Shown in pieces: positions 7,867 through 16,650 of a stretch of 64,000 nucleotides of DNA (its first letter is position 1; every line of letters begins with the position of its first letter). The stretch comes from Sphingobium sp. HWE2-09. GTDB lineage: Bacteria > Pseudomonadota > Alphaproteobacteria > Sphingomonadales > Sphingomonadaceae. The notes under the pieces were generated by a model. It did no database searches. It saw nothing but the letters and a program-made list of their open reading frames with translations, and was not told the DNA's origin. Made by a program: the position numbers and the translations under genes. Location of the stretch: assembly GCF_035989265.1 (NCBI RefSeq), contig NZ_JAYKZX010000003.1, positions 2,666,001 to 2,730,000 on the forward strand, written 5' to 3'.

Positions 7867-10800
7867 TCATTCCGCCGGATGGGGATGCACCGGCCGATCC
7901 TTGTCATCGCCCGGCTTGTAGGTCAGCAGTCCCCGGCCCAATCGCGGTCCGACCCAGCTTTCGATCGCGATCGCCAGGCTGAAGGTTGCGGGCACGATCA
8001 CCAGCGTCAACACCGTCGACAGCATGAGGCCGCCGATCACGGTGATGCCCATCGGCTGACGCCACGCCCCGTCCCCCGACAGGGCGAGAGCCGTGGGCAC
8101 CATGCCCGCCACCATCGCCACCGTGGTCATCACGATCGGCTGGGCGCGCTTGTGCCCGGCATCGACGATCGCATCGAACTTGGGCACGCCCTTGTCCATC
8201 TCCTCCAACGCGAAGTCGATGACGAGGATCGAGTTTTTGGCGACGATGCCCAGCAGCATCAGCAGCCCGATGAACACCGGCAAGGACAAAGGCTGCCCCG
8301 CAATATGCAGGGCTATCGCCCCGCCCAGCGGCGCCAGCAGCAACGACCCCAGATTGACGAACGGCGGCATGATCCGCTTGTAGAGCAGGGTCAGCACCGC
8401 CAGCACCAGCAGGATGCCGGACGCGACGGCGATGGCGAAATTGGTCAGCATTTCCGCCTGGAACTTGCTGTCGCCCGCCTCGATCTTCTGCACGCCCTGC
8501 AGGGTGCCGCCGTTGATCGCCTTCATCAGCGGCAGGGCGTTGATCTTGGCGTTCGCCTGGCTGGTGACGATACCGGGCGCCAGGTCTGCGCCCACCACGA
8601 TGCGGCGGATCTGGTTATAGCGGCGGATCTGCGTCGGTCCCGCGCCGAAGCTGATATCGGCCACCACCTTGAGCGGCACCGATCCGCCCGAAACCGTGGG
8701 CACCGGCATATTTTCGATCGTGCCGATATCCTTGCGGCTCTCTTCGGCGATCGACACGCGGATCGGGATCTGGCGGTCGGACAGCGAGAATTTCGCGCTA
8801 TTCTGGTCGATATCGCCGATCGTCGCGATGCGGATCGACTGGCTGAGCGCCGCCGTCGTCACGCCCAGGCTGGCGGCCAGGTCGAGGCGCGGCTTGATGA
8901 TGATTTCGGGGCGCTGCATGTCGCCCTGCACGCGCGGCGCGCGCAATTCGGGGATGCGGGCCATTTCGGCGACCAGCTGGTTGGCCGTCTGCTCCAGCTT
9001 GATGGGATCGTCCGATCCGAACATCAGGATGATGTCGCGGCCAAAGCCGCCGCCGGACTGCGACTGGAAATTCACGCGGGCGTCGGCGATCGTCTGGAAT
9101 TTCGGCGCGACCTTGCGTTCCCAATCGACCGAACTGATCGGCCGGTCCTTCTTGAGCGTCAGGAAGATGTCAGCCGATGTCGGCTCGACGTCGGCGAAGG
9201 CGGCCTCCACCACATCGCTGTCGGCCGCCAACATGTCGGCGACCTTGCGCGTGATGGCGGTAGTCTGCGCCAATGTGCTGCCCGGTACGGTTTCGATCTT
9301 GACCTGGCTGAAATCGGTGTTGGTGGTCGGCTGGAACGTCATCGGCAAGGTGGTGAACGCGACGATCGTCGCGACGAACGCCAGGAAGCCGAAGCCCACC
9401 GTCCACATCCGGTGATCCAGGAAGATCGCTGTAAACCGCCGCCAGCCACCGCGCGCGCGATGAGCGATCGCCCGGCGCTCATCCAGCGACCAGCGCAGGA
9501 CCGCCATGTAGCGATCCATCATCCAGCCTTCGCCATGGCTCGCCTCGCCATGGGCTTTGAGGAAATAGGCCGCGACCATCGGCGTGATGAGGCGCGCGAC
9601 GGCCAGGCTCATCAATACGGACACGACGACCGTCATGCCGAACTGGATGAAGAACTGGCCCGATACGCCCGGCATCAACGCCACCGGCAGGAACACCGCG
9701 ACGATCGCCATGGTCGTCGCCAGCACCGCCAGGCCGATCTCGTCCGCCGCGTCGATCGACGCCTGATAGGCCGATTTGCCCATCCGCATATGCCGCACGA
9801 TATTCTCGATCTCGACGATGGCGTCATCGACCAGCACGCCTGCGACCAGACTGAGCGCCAGCAACGAGATGGTGTTGAGCGTGAAGCCCATCATATCCAT
9901 GAACCAGAAGGCGGGGATCGCCGACAACGGGATCGCCAGCGCGGAAATCATCGTCGCGCGCCAGTCGCGCAGGAACAGGAAGACGATGACGACCGCCAGC
10001 ACGGCGCCCTCGATCATCGCGGCCATCGCCGAATGATATTGTTCCTTGGTATATTCGACGCTGGTATAAAGCTGCTTGAACTTGACCTTGGGATTTTCGG
10101 CCTTCAGCTTGTCCAGCACCTTCATCGCATTGTCGTAAACGGTGACGTCGGACGCGCCCTTGGCCTTTTCCATGCTGAAGCTGGTAACCTGTCGCCCGTT
10201 CATCAGGCCCAGGCTGCGCTGTTCCGCATACATGTCGCGGACCTCAGCGATGTCCGACAGCTTGACCGTCCGCGCACCGCTGATCGCGATCTGCGTTGCG
10301 CCCAGGTCGCGGGCGTTGCGGGCGTTGCCCAGCACGCGGATCGACTGTTCGGCGCCTGCGATCTCGGTACGGCCGCCCGCCGCGTTCAAATTGACCTGCT
10401 GCAGCTGCGCATTGACCTGCGCCGCAGTAATGCCGAACGCCTGCAGCTTGGCCGGGTCCAGGATGACGCGGATTTCCCGGCTGACGCCGCCGCCGCGATT
10501 GACCGCCGCCATGCCGCTGACCGACAGCAGCCGCTTGGCGACCGTATTGTCGACATACCAGGACAGTTCCTCCAGCGTCATGTCGGTCGCTTCGGCGCTG
10601 AAATAGGCGATCGGGCCACCGTCGATGTCGATTCGGGTGACCTGCGGCTCCAATATGCCGTCGGGCAGGTCGCTGCGGATCTGGTCCACCGCGTTCTTGA
10701 CGTCGTTGACCGCGCGATCGACCGGCGTGCCGATCTGGAACTGAACATTGGTCAACGACTGGCCTTCGGACGCGAAGGATATGATGTCGTCGACGCCGCT

Positions 10801-11031
10801 GATGCCCCGCACCGCCGCCTCGATCCGCTGCGTGACCTGGGTTTCCAATTCGGTGGGCGCAGCGCCCGGCTGGCTGACGGTGACGCTGACGGCCGGGAAG
10901 CTGATGTCGGGATTGTTGTTGACGTCCATCCGCATGAAGCTGACCATGCCAGCCAGCATCAGCGCGGCGAACATCACCAGCGGCGTCACCGGGTTGCGGA
11001 TGGCCCATGCGGAAATATTGCGAAAATTCAT
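7867..11031 (-). CDS. RND multidrug efflux transporter, inner-membrane subunit (HAE1 family)
   Basis: At 1054 aa it is full length for an AcrB/MexB-type proton-driven efflux pump. The start [20 protein letters not shown] is the usual first helix. TM4 has [18 protein letters not shown] with the paired proton-relay Asp residues, and TM10 has [17 protein letters not shown] with the relay Lys. The large periplasmic loops between TM1-2 and TM7-8 are present. Its adaptor is encoded 141 bp upstream on the same strand. No outer-membrane channel gene is adjacent, so a TolC-like protein must come from elsewhere. Confidence 0.95.
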   Translation of the reverse strand: MNFRNISAWAIRNPVTPLVMFAALMLAGMVSFMRMDVNNNPDISFPAVSVTVSQPGAAPTELETQVTQRIEAAVRGISGVDDIISFASEGQSLTNVQFQIGTPVDRAVNDVKNAVDQIRSDLPDGILEPQVTRIDIDGGPIAYFSAEATDMTLEELSWYVDNTVAKRLLSVSGMAAVNRGGGVSREIRVILDPAKLQAFGITAAQVNAQLQQVNLNAAGGRTEIAGAEQSIRVLGNARNARDLGATQIAISGARTVKLSDIAEVRDMYAEQRSLGLMNGRQVTSFSMEKAKGASDVTVYDNAMKVLDKLKAENPKVKFKQLYTSVEYTKEQYHSAMAAMIEGAVLAVVIVFLFLRDWRATMISALAIPLSAIPAFWFMDMMGFTLNTISLLALSLVAGVLVDDAIVEIENIVRHMRMGKSAYQASIDAADEIGLAVLATTMAIVAVFLPVALMPGVSGQFFIQFGMTVVVSVLMSLAVARLITPMVAAYFLKAHGEASHGEGWMMDRYMAVLRWSLDERRAIAHRARGGWRRFTAIFLDHRMWTVGFGFLAFVATIVAFTTLPMTFQPTTNTDFSQVKIETVPGSTLAQTTAITRKVADMLAADSDVVEAAFADVEPTSADIFLTLKKDRPISSVDWERKVAPKFQTIADARVNFQSQSGGGFGRDIILMFGSDDPIKLEQTANQLVAEMARIPELRAPRVQGDMQRPEIIIKPRLDLAASLGVTTAALSQSIRIATIGDIDQNSAKFSLSDRQIPIRVSIAEESRKDIGTIENMPVPTVSGGSVPLKVVADISFGAGPTQIRRYNQIRRIVVGADLAPGIVTSQANAKINALPLMKAINGGTLQGVQKIEAGDSKFQAEMLTNFAIAVASGILLVLAVLTLLYKRIMPPFVNLGSLLLAPLGGAIALHIAGQPLSLPVFIGLLMLLGIVAKNSILVIDFALEEMDKGVPKFDAIVDAGHKRAQPIVMTTVAMVAGMVPTALALSGDGAWRQPMGITVIGGLMLSTVLTLVIVPATFSLAIAIESWVGPRLGRGLLTYKPGDDKDRPVHPHPAE

Positions 11032-11048
11032 GACGGGCTTCCCTCACC

Positions 11049-11066
11049 GGACGCGCTGGCGCGTCC
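11049..11066. other. Stem-loop just upstream of the RND transporter ribosome-binding site
   Basis: GGACGCG-CTGG-CGCGTCC is a perfect 7-bp stem in the 141-bp gap between the adaptor and transporter genes. GAGGGAAG, the likely ribosome-binding site of the transporter, follows on the minus strand about 7 bases further. It may set the ratio of the two subunits. The rest of the gap shows nothing. Confidence 0.4.
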
Positions 11067-11172
11067 GTCCAACCTCTGCCGGACGCAGCCTATGCGCCCT
11101 ATTCAACCTGTTCGGCGCTTGGTGGCGCCTGTCCTGCCGTCCGGGGGAGCAGCCACGCGCTGCGCCGATCCC

Positions 11173-12345
11173 TTAGCGGCTCTTCAACAATTCCGGCTTC
11201 ACCTTCTGCCCCGGCGTCAGGAAGGCGCCGGCGGACGTGACGATGCTTTCCCCGCCGTCGATCCCGCTCGTCACCGCCACCCCGGCCTCCGACACCTGCC
11301 CCACCGTCACGGCGCGCCGTTCCACCTGGTTCTTGGCGTTGATGACATAGACATAGCTGCCCTTCGCGTCGCTCTGCACCGCCAATTCGGGCAGCAACGG
11401 GGCGCTGCCCGATCCGCTGGTGATGGTCGCTGCGGCAAAGCCGCCCGGCCGGATCGCCGGATTATAGGCGACGGCGATGCGCGCGATGCCCTGGCGCGTC
11501 TGGGGATCGACCACTGGCGACACCTGCCACACGCGCCCTGCAAACTGCTCGCGATGGCCGATCGGCGTCACCATCGCGCTATTGCCGGGCCGCAATGTCG
11601 CCAGATCGCCTTCGGCCACCTGCGCCTGCAATTCCATTTCGCCATCCTTGGCCAAGCGGAACAATATGCCGCTGCCCGCCTGGACGATCTGCCCCGGCTC
11701 GACCGTCCGGGTCAGCACCAGGCCGGATGCGGGTGCGCGGATATCGAGACGACCCGTGCGGGCGCGCTGTTCGGCCAGTTGCGCCGCGGCGACATCGACA
11801 CGCGCCTGCGCCGCATCGCGAGTCGCCGTGCGCTGGTCAATGTCAGCCGCGCTGATGAAACCACGCCCCACCAGCGCCTTGGCGCGATCGAGCTGCGCCT
11901 GCGCCAGCTTGGAGTCAGCGCGCGCCACGTCCACCTGCGCGGCGAGCGATCGCACCTGTTCGACCTGCACCGACCGTTCGATGATCGCGAGCGACTGCCC
12001 CGCGCGCACCCAGTCGCCCGGCTGCACCAGAACGCGCGAGACCATGCCGCCTTCGCCGACCACGCCCACCGGCATGTCGACACGCGCGGCGAGCGATCCC
12101 GTCGCAGTGACGGTGCGCGACACGACCGACTGGCCCGGCCGCGTTACGGTGACGACGGGCACCTGCGCCGCGGGCGCCGCCGCCGTATCGGCCGCCTTTT
12201 CACCCCGCATTGATATCCAGGCGGCAACCGCGACGAGCACCACCACGACGCCGCCGATCAGCAGCAGCCGTTTGCGCCGTCGACGCCGGTCTTCATCATC
12301 GATGACGACCATCGAGTCGCCCATCAGCTGGGTTTCGTAATTCAT
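11173..12345 (-). CDS. RND efflux periplasmic adaptor (membrane fusion protein)
   Basis: The 390-aa protein has a basic cytoplasmic N-terminus (DDEDRRRRRKRLLL), one membrane helix (about residues 28-45) and the HlyD/AcrA adaptor arrangement. A split lipoyl-like half precedes the hairpin (GMVSRVLVQPGDWVRAGQSL), then comes an alpha-helical hairpin rich in A, Q and R (about 115-195). The second half with LVLTRTVEPGQIVQAG and a beta-barrel follow. It bridges the inner-membrane transporter and an outer-membrane channel. It lacks a lipobox, so it is anchored by the helix. The near-palindrome at 12387-12402 upstream may be an operator. Confidence 0.93.
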   Translation of the reverse strand: MNYETQLMGDSMVVIDDEDRRRRRKRLLLIGGVVVVLVAVAAWISMRGEKAADTAAAPAAQVPVVTVTRPGQSVVSRTVTATGSLAARVDMPVGVVGEGGMVSRVLVQPGDWVRAGQSLAIIERSVQVEQVRSLAAQVDVARADSKLAQAQLDRAKALVGRGFISAADIDQRTATRDAAQARVDVAAAQLAEQRARTGRLDIRAPASGLVLTRTVEPGQIVQAGSGILFRLAKDGEMELQAQVAEGDLATLRPGNSAMVTPIGHREQFAGRVWQVSPVVDPQTRQGIARIAVAYNPAIRPGGFAAATITSGSGSAPLLPELAVQSDAKGSYVYVINAKNQVERRAVTVGQVSEAGVAVTSGIDGGESIVTSAGAFLTPGQKVKPELLKSR

Positions 12346-12386
12346 GCCGCTTCTCGTCTCCGGCGCTTTGCCCTATTGGCAACTGT

Positions 12387-12402
12387 GTTATATGAATATA
12401 GC
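12387..12402. promoter_or_regulatory. Near-palindrome upstream of the RND operon
   Basis: GTTATAT-GA-ATATAGC is a 7-2-7 near-palindrome with one mismatched pair, in AT-rich DNA 41 bases before the adaptor start. The spacing suits an operator or -10 region. No TetR- or MarR-type regulator gene is next to the operon, so the binding protein is unknown. The other sequence in the 223-bp gap to the next gene shows nothing clear. Confidence 0.35.
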
Positions 12403-12568
12403 ACCGCCCTCAACCCCCATTATCATGGTTCGACGGACCGCGGCAAAGCCATAATGCGCGGCGGAAAGGGGCAGAAAGACGGCATGATGATATGGAGCGC
12501 CCGTCGCACCGCATTGACTTGCCAAAAGACCCGGCTTGTGGCGCAATGAACCGGGGAGGGAAGATGTC

Positions 12569-12817
12569 ATGGATTTATTGGGATGGATCGTGGTCGGCCT
12601 GCTCGCCGGGGCGATCGCGCGGCTGATCATGCCCGGCCGCGATCCGGGCGGGTGCATCGTCACCATATTGATGGGCATGTCCGGCGCACTGCTGGCCGGA
12701 TTTGTGGGACGCCTCGCAGGCCTCTATGCGCCCGGCGAGCGGGCGGGCTTCATCGCCGCCATCATCGGCGCCGTTGCCATACTGGCGCTTTACCGGTTTT
12801 TCGCCGGGCGACGGTAA
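12569..12817 (+). CDS. GlsB/YeaQ/YmgE-family small membrane protein
   Basis: The 82-aa protein is almost entirely hydrophobic with three likely membrane helices. It carries the family pattern: an N-terminal WIVVGLLAGAIARLIMPG, then GGCIVTILMGMSGALLAGFVG, then GFIAAIIGAVAILALYRFF. Members are called transglycosylase-associated or stress-response proteins, but no biochemical function is established. GGAGGG precedes the chosen ATG by eight bases. A second family member faces it across a shared terminator. Confidence 0.88.
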   Translation: MDLLGWIVVGLLAGAIARLIMPGRDPGGCIVTILMGMSGALLAGFVGRLAGLYAPGERAGFIAAIIGAVAILALYRFFAGRR

Positions 12818-12825
12818 ACCGGCAT

Positions 12826-12859
12826 AAAAAAGGGCCGCGCCGAGGCGCAGCCCTTTTTG
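12826..12859. terminator. Bidirectional intrinsic terminator between two GlsB-type genes
   Basis: An A-tract, a 10-bp GC stem (GGGCCGCGCC with GGCGCAGCCC, one mismatch) and a T-tract are symmetrical, so it can end transcription from both convergent genes. Confidence 0.85.
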
Positions 12860-12880
12860 TGATGTGCGGGTGCGCTTTGG

Positions 12881-13138
12881 TTAGCGTACCGACCCGCGAC
12901 GGACCAAGTTGACGATCGCCAGCAGGATGATGGCGCCGACCAGCGACACCAGGAAGCTGTACAGAGTCAGGCCCGCATTGTTGATCGAGCCGCCACTGAA
13001 GATCAGGCCGCCGATGAACGCGCCAACGATGCCGACGACGATGTTGAGCAGGATGCCCTGCTGTGCGTCAGTCCGCATCACCATGCTGGCAAGCCAGCCA
13101 ATGACACCGCCGACGATAAGCCACAAGATAATGCCCAT
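12881..13138 (-). CDS. GlsB/YeaQ/YmgE-family small membrane protein (second copy)
   Basis: The 85-aa product has the same three-helix plan as the gene at 12569: WLIVGGVIGWLASMVMRTD, then GILLNIVVGIVGAFIGGLIF, then SFLVSLVGAIILLAIVNLV. The sequence is quite different from the convergent neighbour, so this is not a recent duplication. The ATG at 13138 is supported by AAGGAGAG five bases upstream; the frame extends further up without homology. The function is unknown beyond membrane or stress association in the family. Confidence 0.88.
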   Translation of the reverse strand: MGIILWLIVGGVIGWLASMVMRTDAQQGILLNIVVGIVGAFIGGLIFSGGSINNAGLTLYSFLVSLVGAIILLAIVNLVRRGSVR

Positions 13139-13300
13139 AAATACTCTCCTTGACCACGCCCCCAGCGGGTTGGGTGCTGCATTCAACGGAAGAGAAGGCG
13201 TCCCGTTCCATAGCGAAAAAATGATTCCGGACTGGAAACCATCTTGGCTTTGCGCCGTTTGAACGCCCCCTTGGGGCATCATTTCGGTGGCGTACCTGTC

Positions 13301-13336
13301 AAAAGGGCCGCCGGATCGGTATCCGGCGGCCCTTTG
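13301..13336. terminator. Intrinsic terminator downstream of sciP
   Basis: AAAAGGGCCGCCGGAT and ATCCGGCGGCCCTTT flank a CGGT loop, giving a strong stem with an A-run on one side and TTT on the other. It lies 46 bases past the sciP stop and can serve the minus strand. Confidence 0.7.
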
Positions 13337-13381
13337 GTGCTTATGCAGACGGCCTCAGAACCATCAATTATGTAAGGGCCA

Positions 13382-13681
13382 TCAATATTTCTGCTGTCGC
13401 TCATAGAGCGACTTATAATATTGGATACGGGTCACGCGCAGGCCGTGCATGCCCGACCGGTCGACCGCCCGCTGCCAGCCGGCAAATTCCTCCAGCGTCA
13501 GATTATAGCGCGCGCACGCTTCGTCCACGTTCAGCAGTCCGCCATTGACCGCGGCGACCACTTCCGCCTTGCGCCGCACCACCCAGCGGGTGGTGTCTGC
13601 CGGCGGCAGGCTATCCAGCGTCAGCGGCTCTCCGAGCGGCCCTACGACCTGGGCGGGCCTGATTTTCTGGTTCTCGATCAT
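13382..13681 (-). CDS. sciP: SciP-like DUF1153 cell-cycle transcription regulator
   Basis: The 99-aa protein matches the alphaproteobacterial DUF1153/SciP family, with VVGPLGEPLTLDSLPPADT followed by RWVVRRKAEVVAAV and DEACARYNLTLEEFAGW, a helix-turn-helix. In Caulobacter, SciP represses CtrA-activated genes early in the cell cycle. The same role here is inferred from family. The ATG at 13681 is preferred over an upstream TTG because it has GAGG in front and matches the usual N-terminus. It is a single-gene unit with its own terminator. Confidence 0.9.
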   Translation of the reverse strand: MIENQKIRPAQVVGPLGEPLTLDSLPPADTTRWVVRRKAEVVAAVNGGLLNVDEACARYNLTLEEFAGWQRAVDRSGMHGLRVTRIQYYKSLYERQQKY

Positions 13682-13788
13682 TCTTACCCTCAAAGTGCGG
13701 CACTGGCGTTACCGAATTCAGCAGTGAAACCCTTTATCTGCGTCAGCCCTGAAGAACGGCTAAAGCCCCACGGTAAACACCACCTTCA

Positions 13789-14085
13789 TCATTCCTGCCC
13801 CCTGGCTAAACGGCTCGCGATCAACGGGTGGAAACTTCCCGCGAGACGCACGGCTTCGATCTTGCCGCCGGAACGTGGCGCAAAAACGCACGCCAGTTCC
13901 TGGATCCAGTCGTCGCTTCCGCCCTGCCCCCGCAGGACGCCCGCCACCGCCTGCGCGGTCGGACTGGCCGCCTGCGCCGCCGCTGTCGCAGCCCGCAGGA
14001 ATGGCCAAGCCGGCACGCGCGGCCGGTTGAAGGGTCTGGGGGAGCCAGGCTTCAGCCCGCCACCCCGAAGGAAACTCAGATCCAT
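13789..14085 (-). CDS. Possible small hypothetical protein
   Basis: This open frame of 98 codons fills most of a 555-bp gap between sciP and mnmA. Its third positions are GC-rich, as in real genes here. The start is weakly supported (AGGGG only three bases before ATG). The product is Ala/Arg/Gly-rich with one ordered-looking stretch (DDWIQELACVFAPRSGGKIE). I recognise no family. Overlapping frames on both strands are similarly long, so it could be noncoding. The remaining parts of the gap (13682-13788, 14086-14248) hold a 9-bp inverted repeat and the mnmA promoter. Confidence 0.35.
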   Translation of the reverse strand: MDLSFLRGGGLKPGSPRPFNRPRVPAWPFLRAATAAAQAASPTAQAVAGVLRGQGGSDDWIQELACVFAPRSGGKIEAVRLAGSFHPLIASRLARGQE

Positions 14086-14092
14086 GACCCCT

Positions 14093-14124
14093 GTTTACGG
14101 ATCAATGGATAAGGGTCCGTAAAC
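14093..14124. promoter_or_regulatory. GTTTACGGA inverted repeat
   Basis: GTTTACGGA (14093-14101) and TCCGTAAAC (14116-14124) are exact 9-bp arms with a 14-base spacer. They sit upstream of both the possible small minus-strand gene and mnmA. The arms could be a dimeric operator or an RNA stem; nothing in the sequence decides between these. Confidence 0.4.
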
Positions 14125-14212
14125 TCGATGCCGCTTTCATGACTCGTCCGATCCCCCTTTCACGTCGATCCGTCCCGATTATGGGCAAAGCAGCGCTACC
14201 TTTCGTTAACTT

Positions 14213-14241
14213 TTGCACCACGCCCGCCGCTGCATTATAGG
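14213..14241 (+). promoter_or_regulatory. mnmA promoter, probably giving a leaderless transcript
   Basis: TTGCAC (14213-14218) and TATAGG (14236-14241) are 17 bases apart. The first in-frame ATG with MnmA homology is at 14249, seven bases after the -10. Transcription would therefore start at or next to the start codon. No Shine-Dalgarno sequence is visible. Confidence 0.45.
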
Positions 14242-14248
14242 CGCGTCC

Positions 14249-15355
14249 ATGCAGCCCCAGTTTCAGCTTCCCCAGCCGCTCGACGCGCGGCGCATCGTCG
14301 TCGCCATGTCCGGCGGCGTGGATAGCAGCGTCGTCGCCGCGCTCGCCGCCAGGACCGGCGCCGAAGTCATCGGCGTCACGCTCCAGCTTTACGATCATGG
14401 CGCGGCGGTCGGCCGCACCGGCAGCTGTTGCGCGGGGCAGGATATCCGCGACGCGCGCGCGGTCGCCGACCGCATCGGCATCGCCCATTATGTCTTCGAC
14501 TATGAAACCGCTTTCCGCGAATCGGTGATCGCCGACTTCGCTGATGAATATATGGCCGGTCGTACGCCCATCCCCTGCGTGAAGTGCAATATGGGCGTGA
14601 AGTTCACCGACCTGTTCCAGATCGCCCGCGACCTGGGCGCCGACTGCCTCGCCACCGGCCATTATGTGCAGCGGGTCGAAGGCATGGCTGACGCGGAACT
14701 GCATCGCGCCGCCGACCCCGCCCGCGACCAGAGCTATTTCCTCTTCGCCACCACCCAGGCGCAGCTCGATTATCTGCGCTTCCCGCTGGGCGGCCTGCCC
14801 AAGCCTATGGTACGTGAAATCGCAGCGGAACTGGGCCTGTCGGTCGCGCTCAAGCCCGACAGCCAGGACATCTGCTTCGTGCCGGACGGCGATTATGCCA
14901 AGATCGTGCGGAAACTGCGCCCCGATGCGGACGAAGGCGGCGACATCGTCCATATCGACGGCCGGGTGCTGGGGCGGCACAAGGGGATGATCCACTTCAC
15001 CGTCGGCCAGCGCAAGGGGCTGGACATCGGCGGCCAGCCCGACCCGCTCTATGTCGTGCGGCTGGACGCACCGGCCAAGCGGGTGATCGTGGGACCGAAG
15101 GCGGCGCTGGCCGTGTCGGGCGCGCTGCTGAGCGACATCAACTGGCTGGGCGGCGACTTCACCGGCCCGCTGACCGCCAAAGTGCGATCGATGGCCAAGC
15201 CCGTCCCCGCGCGCCTCGACGGCGACCGGCTGCTCTTCGATGCGCCCGAATATGGCGTCGCACCGGGACAGGCAGCCGTCCTCTACGCGGGCGAGCGCGT
15301 CCTGGGCGGCGGCTGGATCGCCAGCACGCAGGCGGCAATGGCGGAAGCGGCGTAA
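14249..15355 (+). CDS. mnmA: tRNA-specific 2-thiouridylase MnmA
   Basis: MnmA thiolates U34 of tRNA-Glu, -Gln and -Lys in the cytoplasm, using ATP and a sulfur relay. The 368-aa protein has the PP-loop [16 protein letters not shown] at residues about 18-33, the catalytic Cys in [11 protein letters not shown] and the second Cys in [13 protein letters not shown]. The tRNA-contact motif TPIPCVKCN and the late [13 protein letters not shown] are present. The start at 14249 was chosen because the promoter -10 lies directly upstream; a further 12 codons are open upstream but would precede any likely transcript start. Confidence 0.96.
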   Translation: MQPQFQLPQPLDARRIVVAMSGGVDSSVVAALAARTGAEVIGVTLQLYDHGAAVGRTGSCCAGQDIRDARAVADRIGIAHYVFDYETAFRESVIADFADEYMAGRTPIPCVKCNMGVKFTDLFQIARDLGADCLATGHYVQRVEGMADAELHRAADPARDQSYFLFATTQAQLDYLRFPLGGLPKPMVREIAAELGLSVALKPDSQDICFVPDGDYAKIVRKLRPDADEGGDIVHIDGRVLGRHKGMIHFTVGQRKGLDIGGQPDPLYVVRLDAPAKRVIVGPKAALAVSGALLSDINWLGGDFTGPLTAKVRSMAKPVPARLDGDRLLFDAPEYGVAPGQAAVLYAGERVLGGGWIASTQAAMAEAA

Positions 15356-15367
15356 CCTCAATCACCC

Positions 15368-15450
15368 CGTCATGCCGGGCTTGACCCGGCATCCCGCTTT
15401 TCTTGGTGCACAACAGAAGAAGCGGGATCCCGGCTTTCGCCGGGATGACG
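15368..15450. repeat. Head-to-head palindromic repeat pair with CGTCAT ends (REPIN-like)
   Basis: The left unit (15368-15399) begins CGTCATGCCGGG and has its own stem GCCGGG-CTTGA-CCCGGC. The right unit (15420-15450) ends CCGGGATGACG. The two also pair with each other through ATCCCGCTT and AAGCGGGAT. The 83-bp pair has the same terminal hexamers as the pairs at 40233-40318 and 50623-50711 and as the GIY-YIG elements at 21612-22014 and 60855-61266. Confidence 0.85.
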
Positions 15451-15463
15451 AGATTGATGAAAC

Positions 15464-15709
15464 TTATGCTGCGATACCATTCGGGAAAAACAATATTCCC
15501 ATGCACAAAAGAATCCCGCAAAGCATCCAGAAGGCCAGCAGCAGCGCGAGCATCCAAAAACGGAACGGCTGATCCTTTCTGCGACCAGAAAAGGCAAATC
15601 CCCAATATGGGGCTTCCATTGTACCGCTTCGGAAACCGTCAAGCAGTTGCCACCCAGTAATTGTTGAAAGGGCTAATCCGACGACAGGCCCGATAATGGC
15701 CTCATCCAC
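15464..15709 (-). CDS. Small hypothetical membrane protein
   Basis: The 81-aa product has two likely membrane helices, one near residues 5-24 (IIGPVVGLALSTITGWQLL) and one near 50-76 (FWMLALLLAFWMLCGILLCM). A short cytoplasmic or periplasmic loop with GRRKDQPFRF lies between. GGAGAG lies nine bases before the ATG, supporting a real gene. Base composition is clearly more AT-rich than in mnmA and hisG on either side. The gene ends just beside a repeat pair. I recognise no family. Confidence 0.6.
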   Translation of the reverse strand: MDEAIIGPVVGLALSTITGWQLLDGFRSGTMEAPYWGFAFSGRRKDQPFRFWMLALLLAFWMLCGILLCMGILFFPNGIAA

Positions 15710-15841
15710 TTTTGCTCTCCGTTATGCGATCCAATGGCGAATATGCCAAGTTTCGCCACCTCGCAAACATTGGCTAAGCAACATGCGCAGTCCCCCCACA
15801 ACCTTGCCCTTTCGCGCCCCCGCGCGTAAGGCCCGCGCGTC

Positions 15842-16504
15842 ATGACTCGCCCGCTCACCTTCGCCATCCCCAAGGGCCGCATCCTCGATGAAGCGCTGCC
15901 CCTGCTCGCCAAAGCCGGTATCGAACCGGAGGCGGAATTTCACGACAAGAAAAGCCGGGCGCTGCGCTTCGCCACCAACCGCCCCGACGTGTCGATCATT
16001 CGCGTACGCGCCTTCGACGTCGCCACCTTCGTCGCCCATGGCGCGGCGCAGATCGGCATCGTCGGCTCCGACGTGGTGGAGGAGTTCAGCTATTCCGAAC
16101 TCTACGCGCCGGTGGACCTTAACATCGGCCATTGCCGCTTGTCGGTCGCCGAACCGGTCGATGCCGGGGACGAGGATCAGGCGGCGATGAGCCATGTCCG
16201 CGTCGCGACCAAATATCCGCACCTCACCCGCCGCTATTATGAAGCGCGCGGGTTGCAGGCCGAATGCGTAAAATTGAACGGCGCGATGGAACTGGCCCCC
16301 TCGCTTGGCCTGTCGCGCCGCATCGTCGATCTCGTGTCGTCGGGCGCGACGCTCAAAGCCAATGGCCTGGTTGAAACCGACATCATCATGGCTGTCAGCG
16401 CCCGCCTGATCGTCAACCGCGCCGCCTACAAGATGCGCTCGGCCGAATTGTCGCCGCTGGTGGAGGCGTTCCGCGCCGCCGTGGGGGTGAGAAATGCGGC
16501 GTAA
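15842..16504 (+). CDS. hisG: ATP phosphoribosyltransferase, short form
   Basis: HisG joins ATP and PRPP in the first step of histidine synthesis. The 220-aa protein is the short HisG(S) form: [17 protein letters not shown] at the N-terminus, [10 protein letters not shown], and the PRPP-binding late segment [16 protein letters not shown]. The C-terminal regulatory domain of the long form is missing. Short HisG needs the HisRS-like partner HisZ, which is not in this window. hisD follows after a 146-bp gap filled by palindromic repeats, so the two are probably one operon. Confidence 0.96.
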   Translation: MTRPLTFAIPKGRILDEALPLLAKAGIEPEAEFHDKKSRALRFATNRPDVSIIRVRAFDVATFVAHGAAQIGIVGSDVVEEFSYSELYAPVDLNIGHCRLSVAEPVDAGDEDQAAMSHVRVATKYPHLTRRYYEARGLQAECVKLNGAMELAPSLGLSRRIVDLVSSGATLKANGLVETDIIMAVSARLIVNRAAYKMRSAELSPLVEAFRAAVGVRNAA

Positions 16505-16515
16505 AAAAGAAATAG

Positions 16516-16638
16516 CCCCTCCCTTTCAAGGGAGGGGTTGGGGTGGGTCGCGACCGAAGGGAGCGTCTGTCCTATCGAGATGGCATTGGGCTCGCTTCGC
16601 TCGCCACCCACCCCCGGCCCCTCCCTGAAAGGGAGGGG
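16516..16638. repeat. Nested palindromic repeat cluster between hisG and hisD
   Basis: Two hairpins built on CCCCTCCC/GGGAGGGG (16516-16537 and 16618-16638) bracket a second inverted pair, GGGGTGGGTCGCGA near 16540 and CGCCACCCACCCC near 16602. The same plan, CCCTCCC hairpins around a GGGTGGGC/GCCCACCC pair, occurs at 50457-50583. This is a dispersed repeat in an operon leader. Confidence 0.75.
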
Positions 16639-16650
16639 GGATACCATATT

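Noticed and set aside
7879..12213. A 1444-codon open frame on the plus strand opposite the RND efflux genes
   Set aside because: It is a GC-rich shadow: the opposite strand encodes clear RND transporter and adaptor proteins, while this frame has only low-complexity His/Arg/Asp sequence and no recognisable domain.
14102..15361. Minus-strand 419-codon frame across mnmA
   Set aside because: It runs antisense to a complete MnmA with all catalytic motifs and has no ribosome-binding site or recognisable domain.
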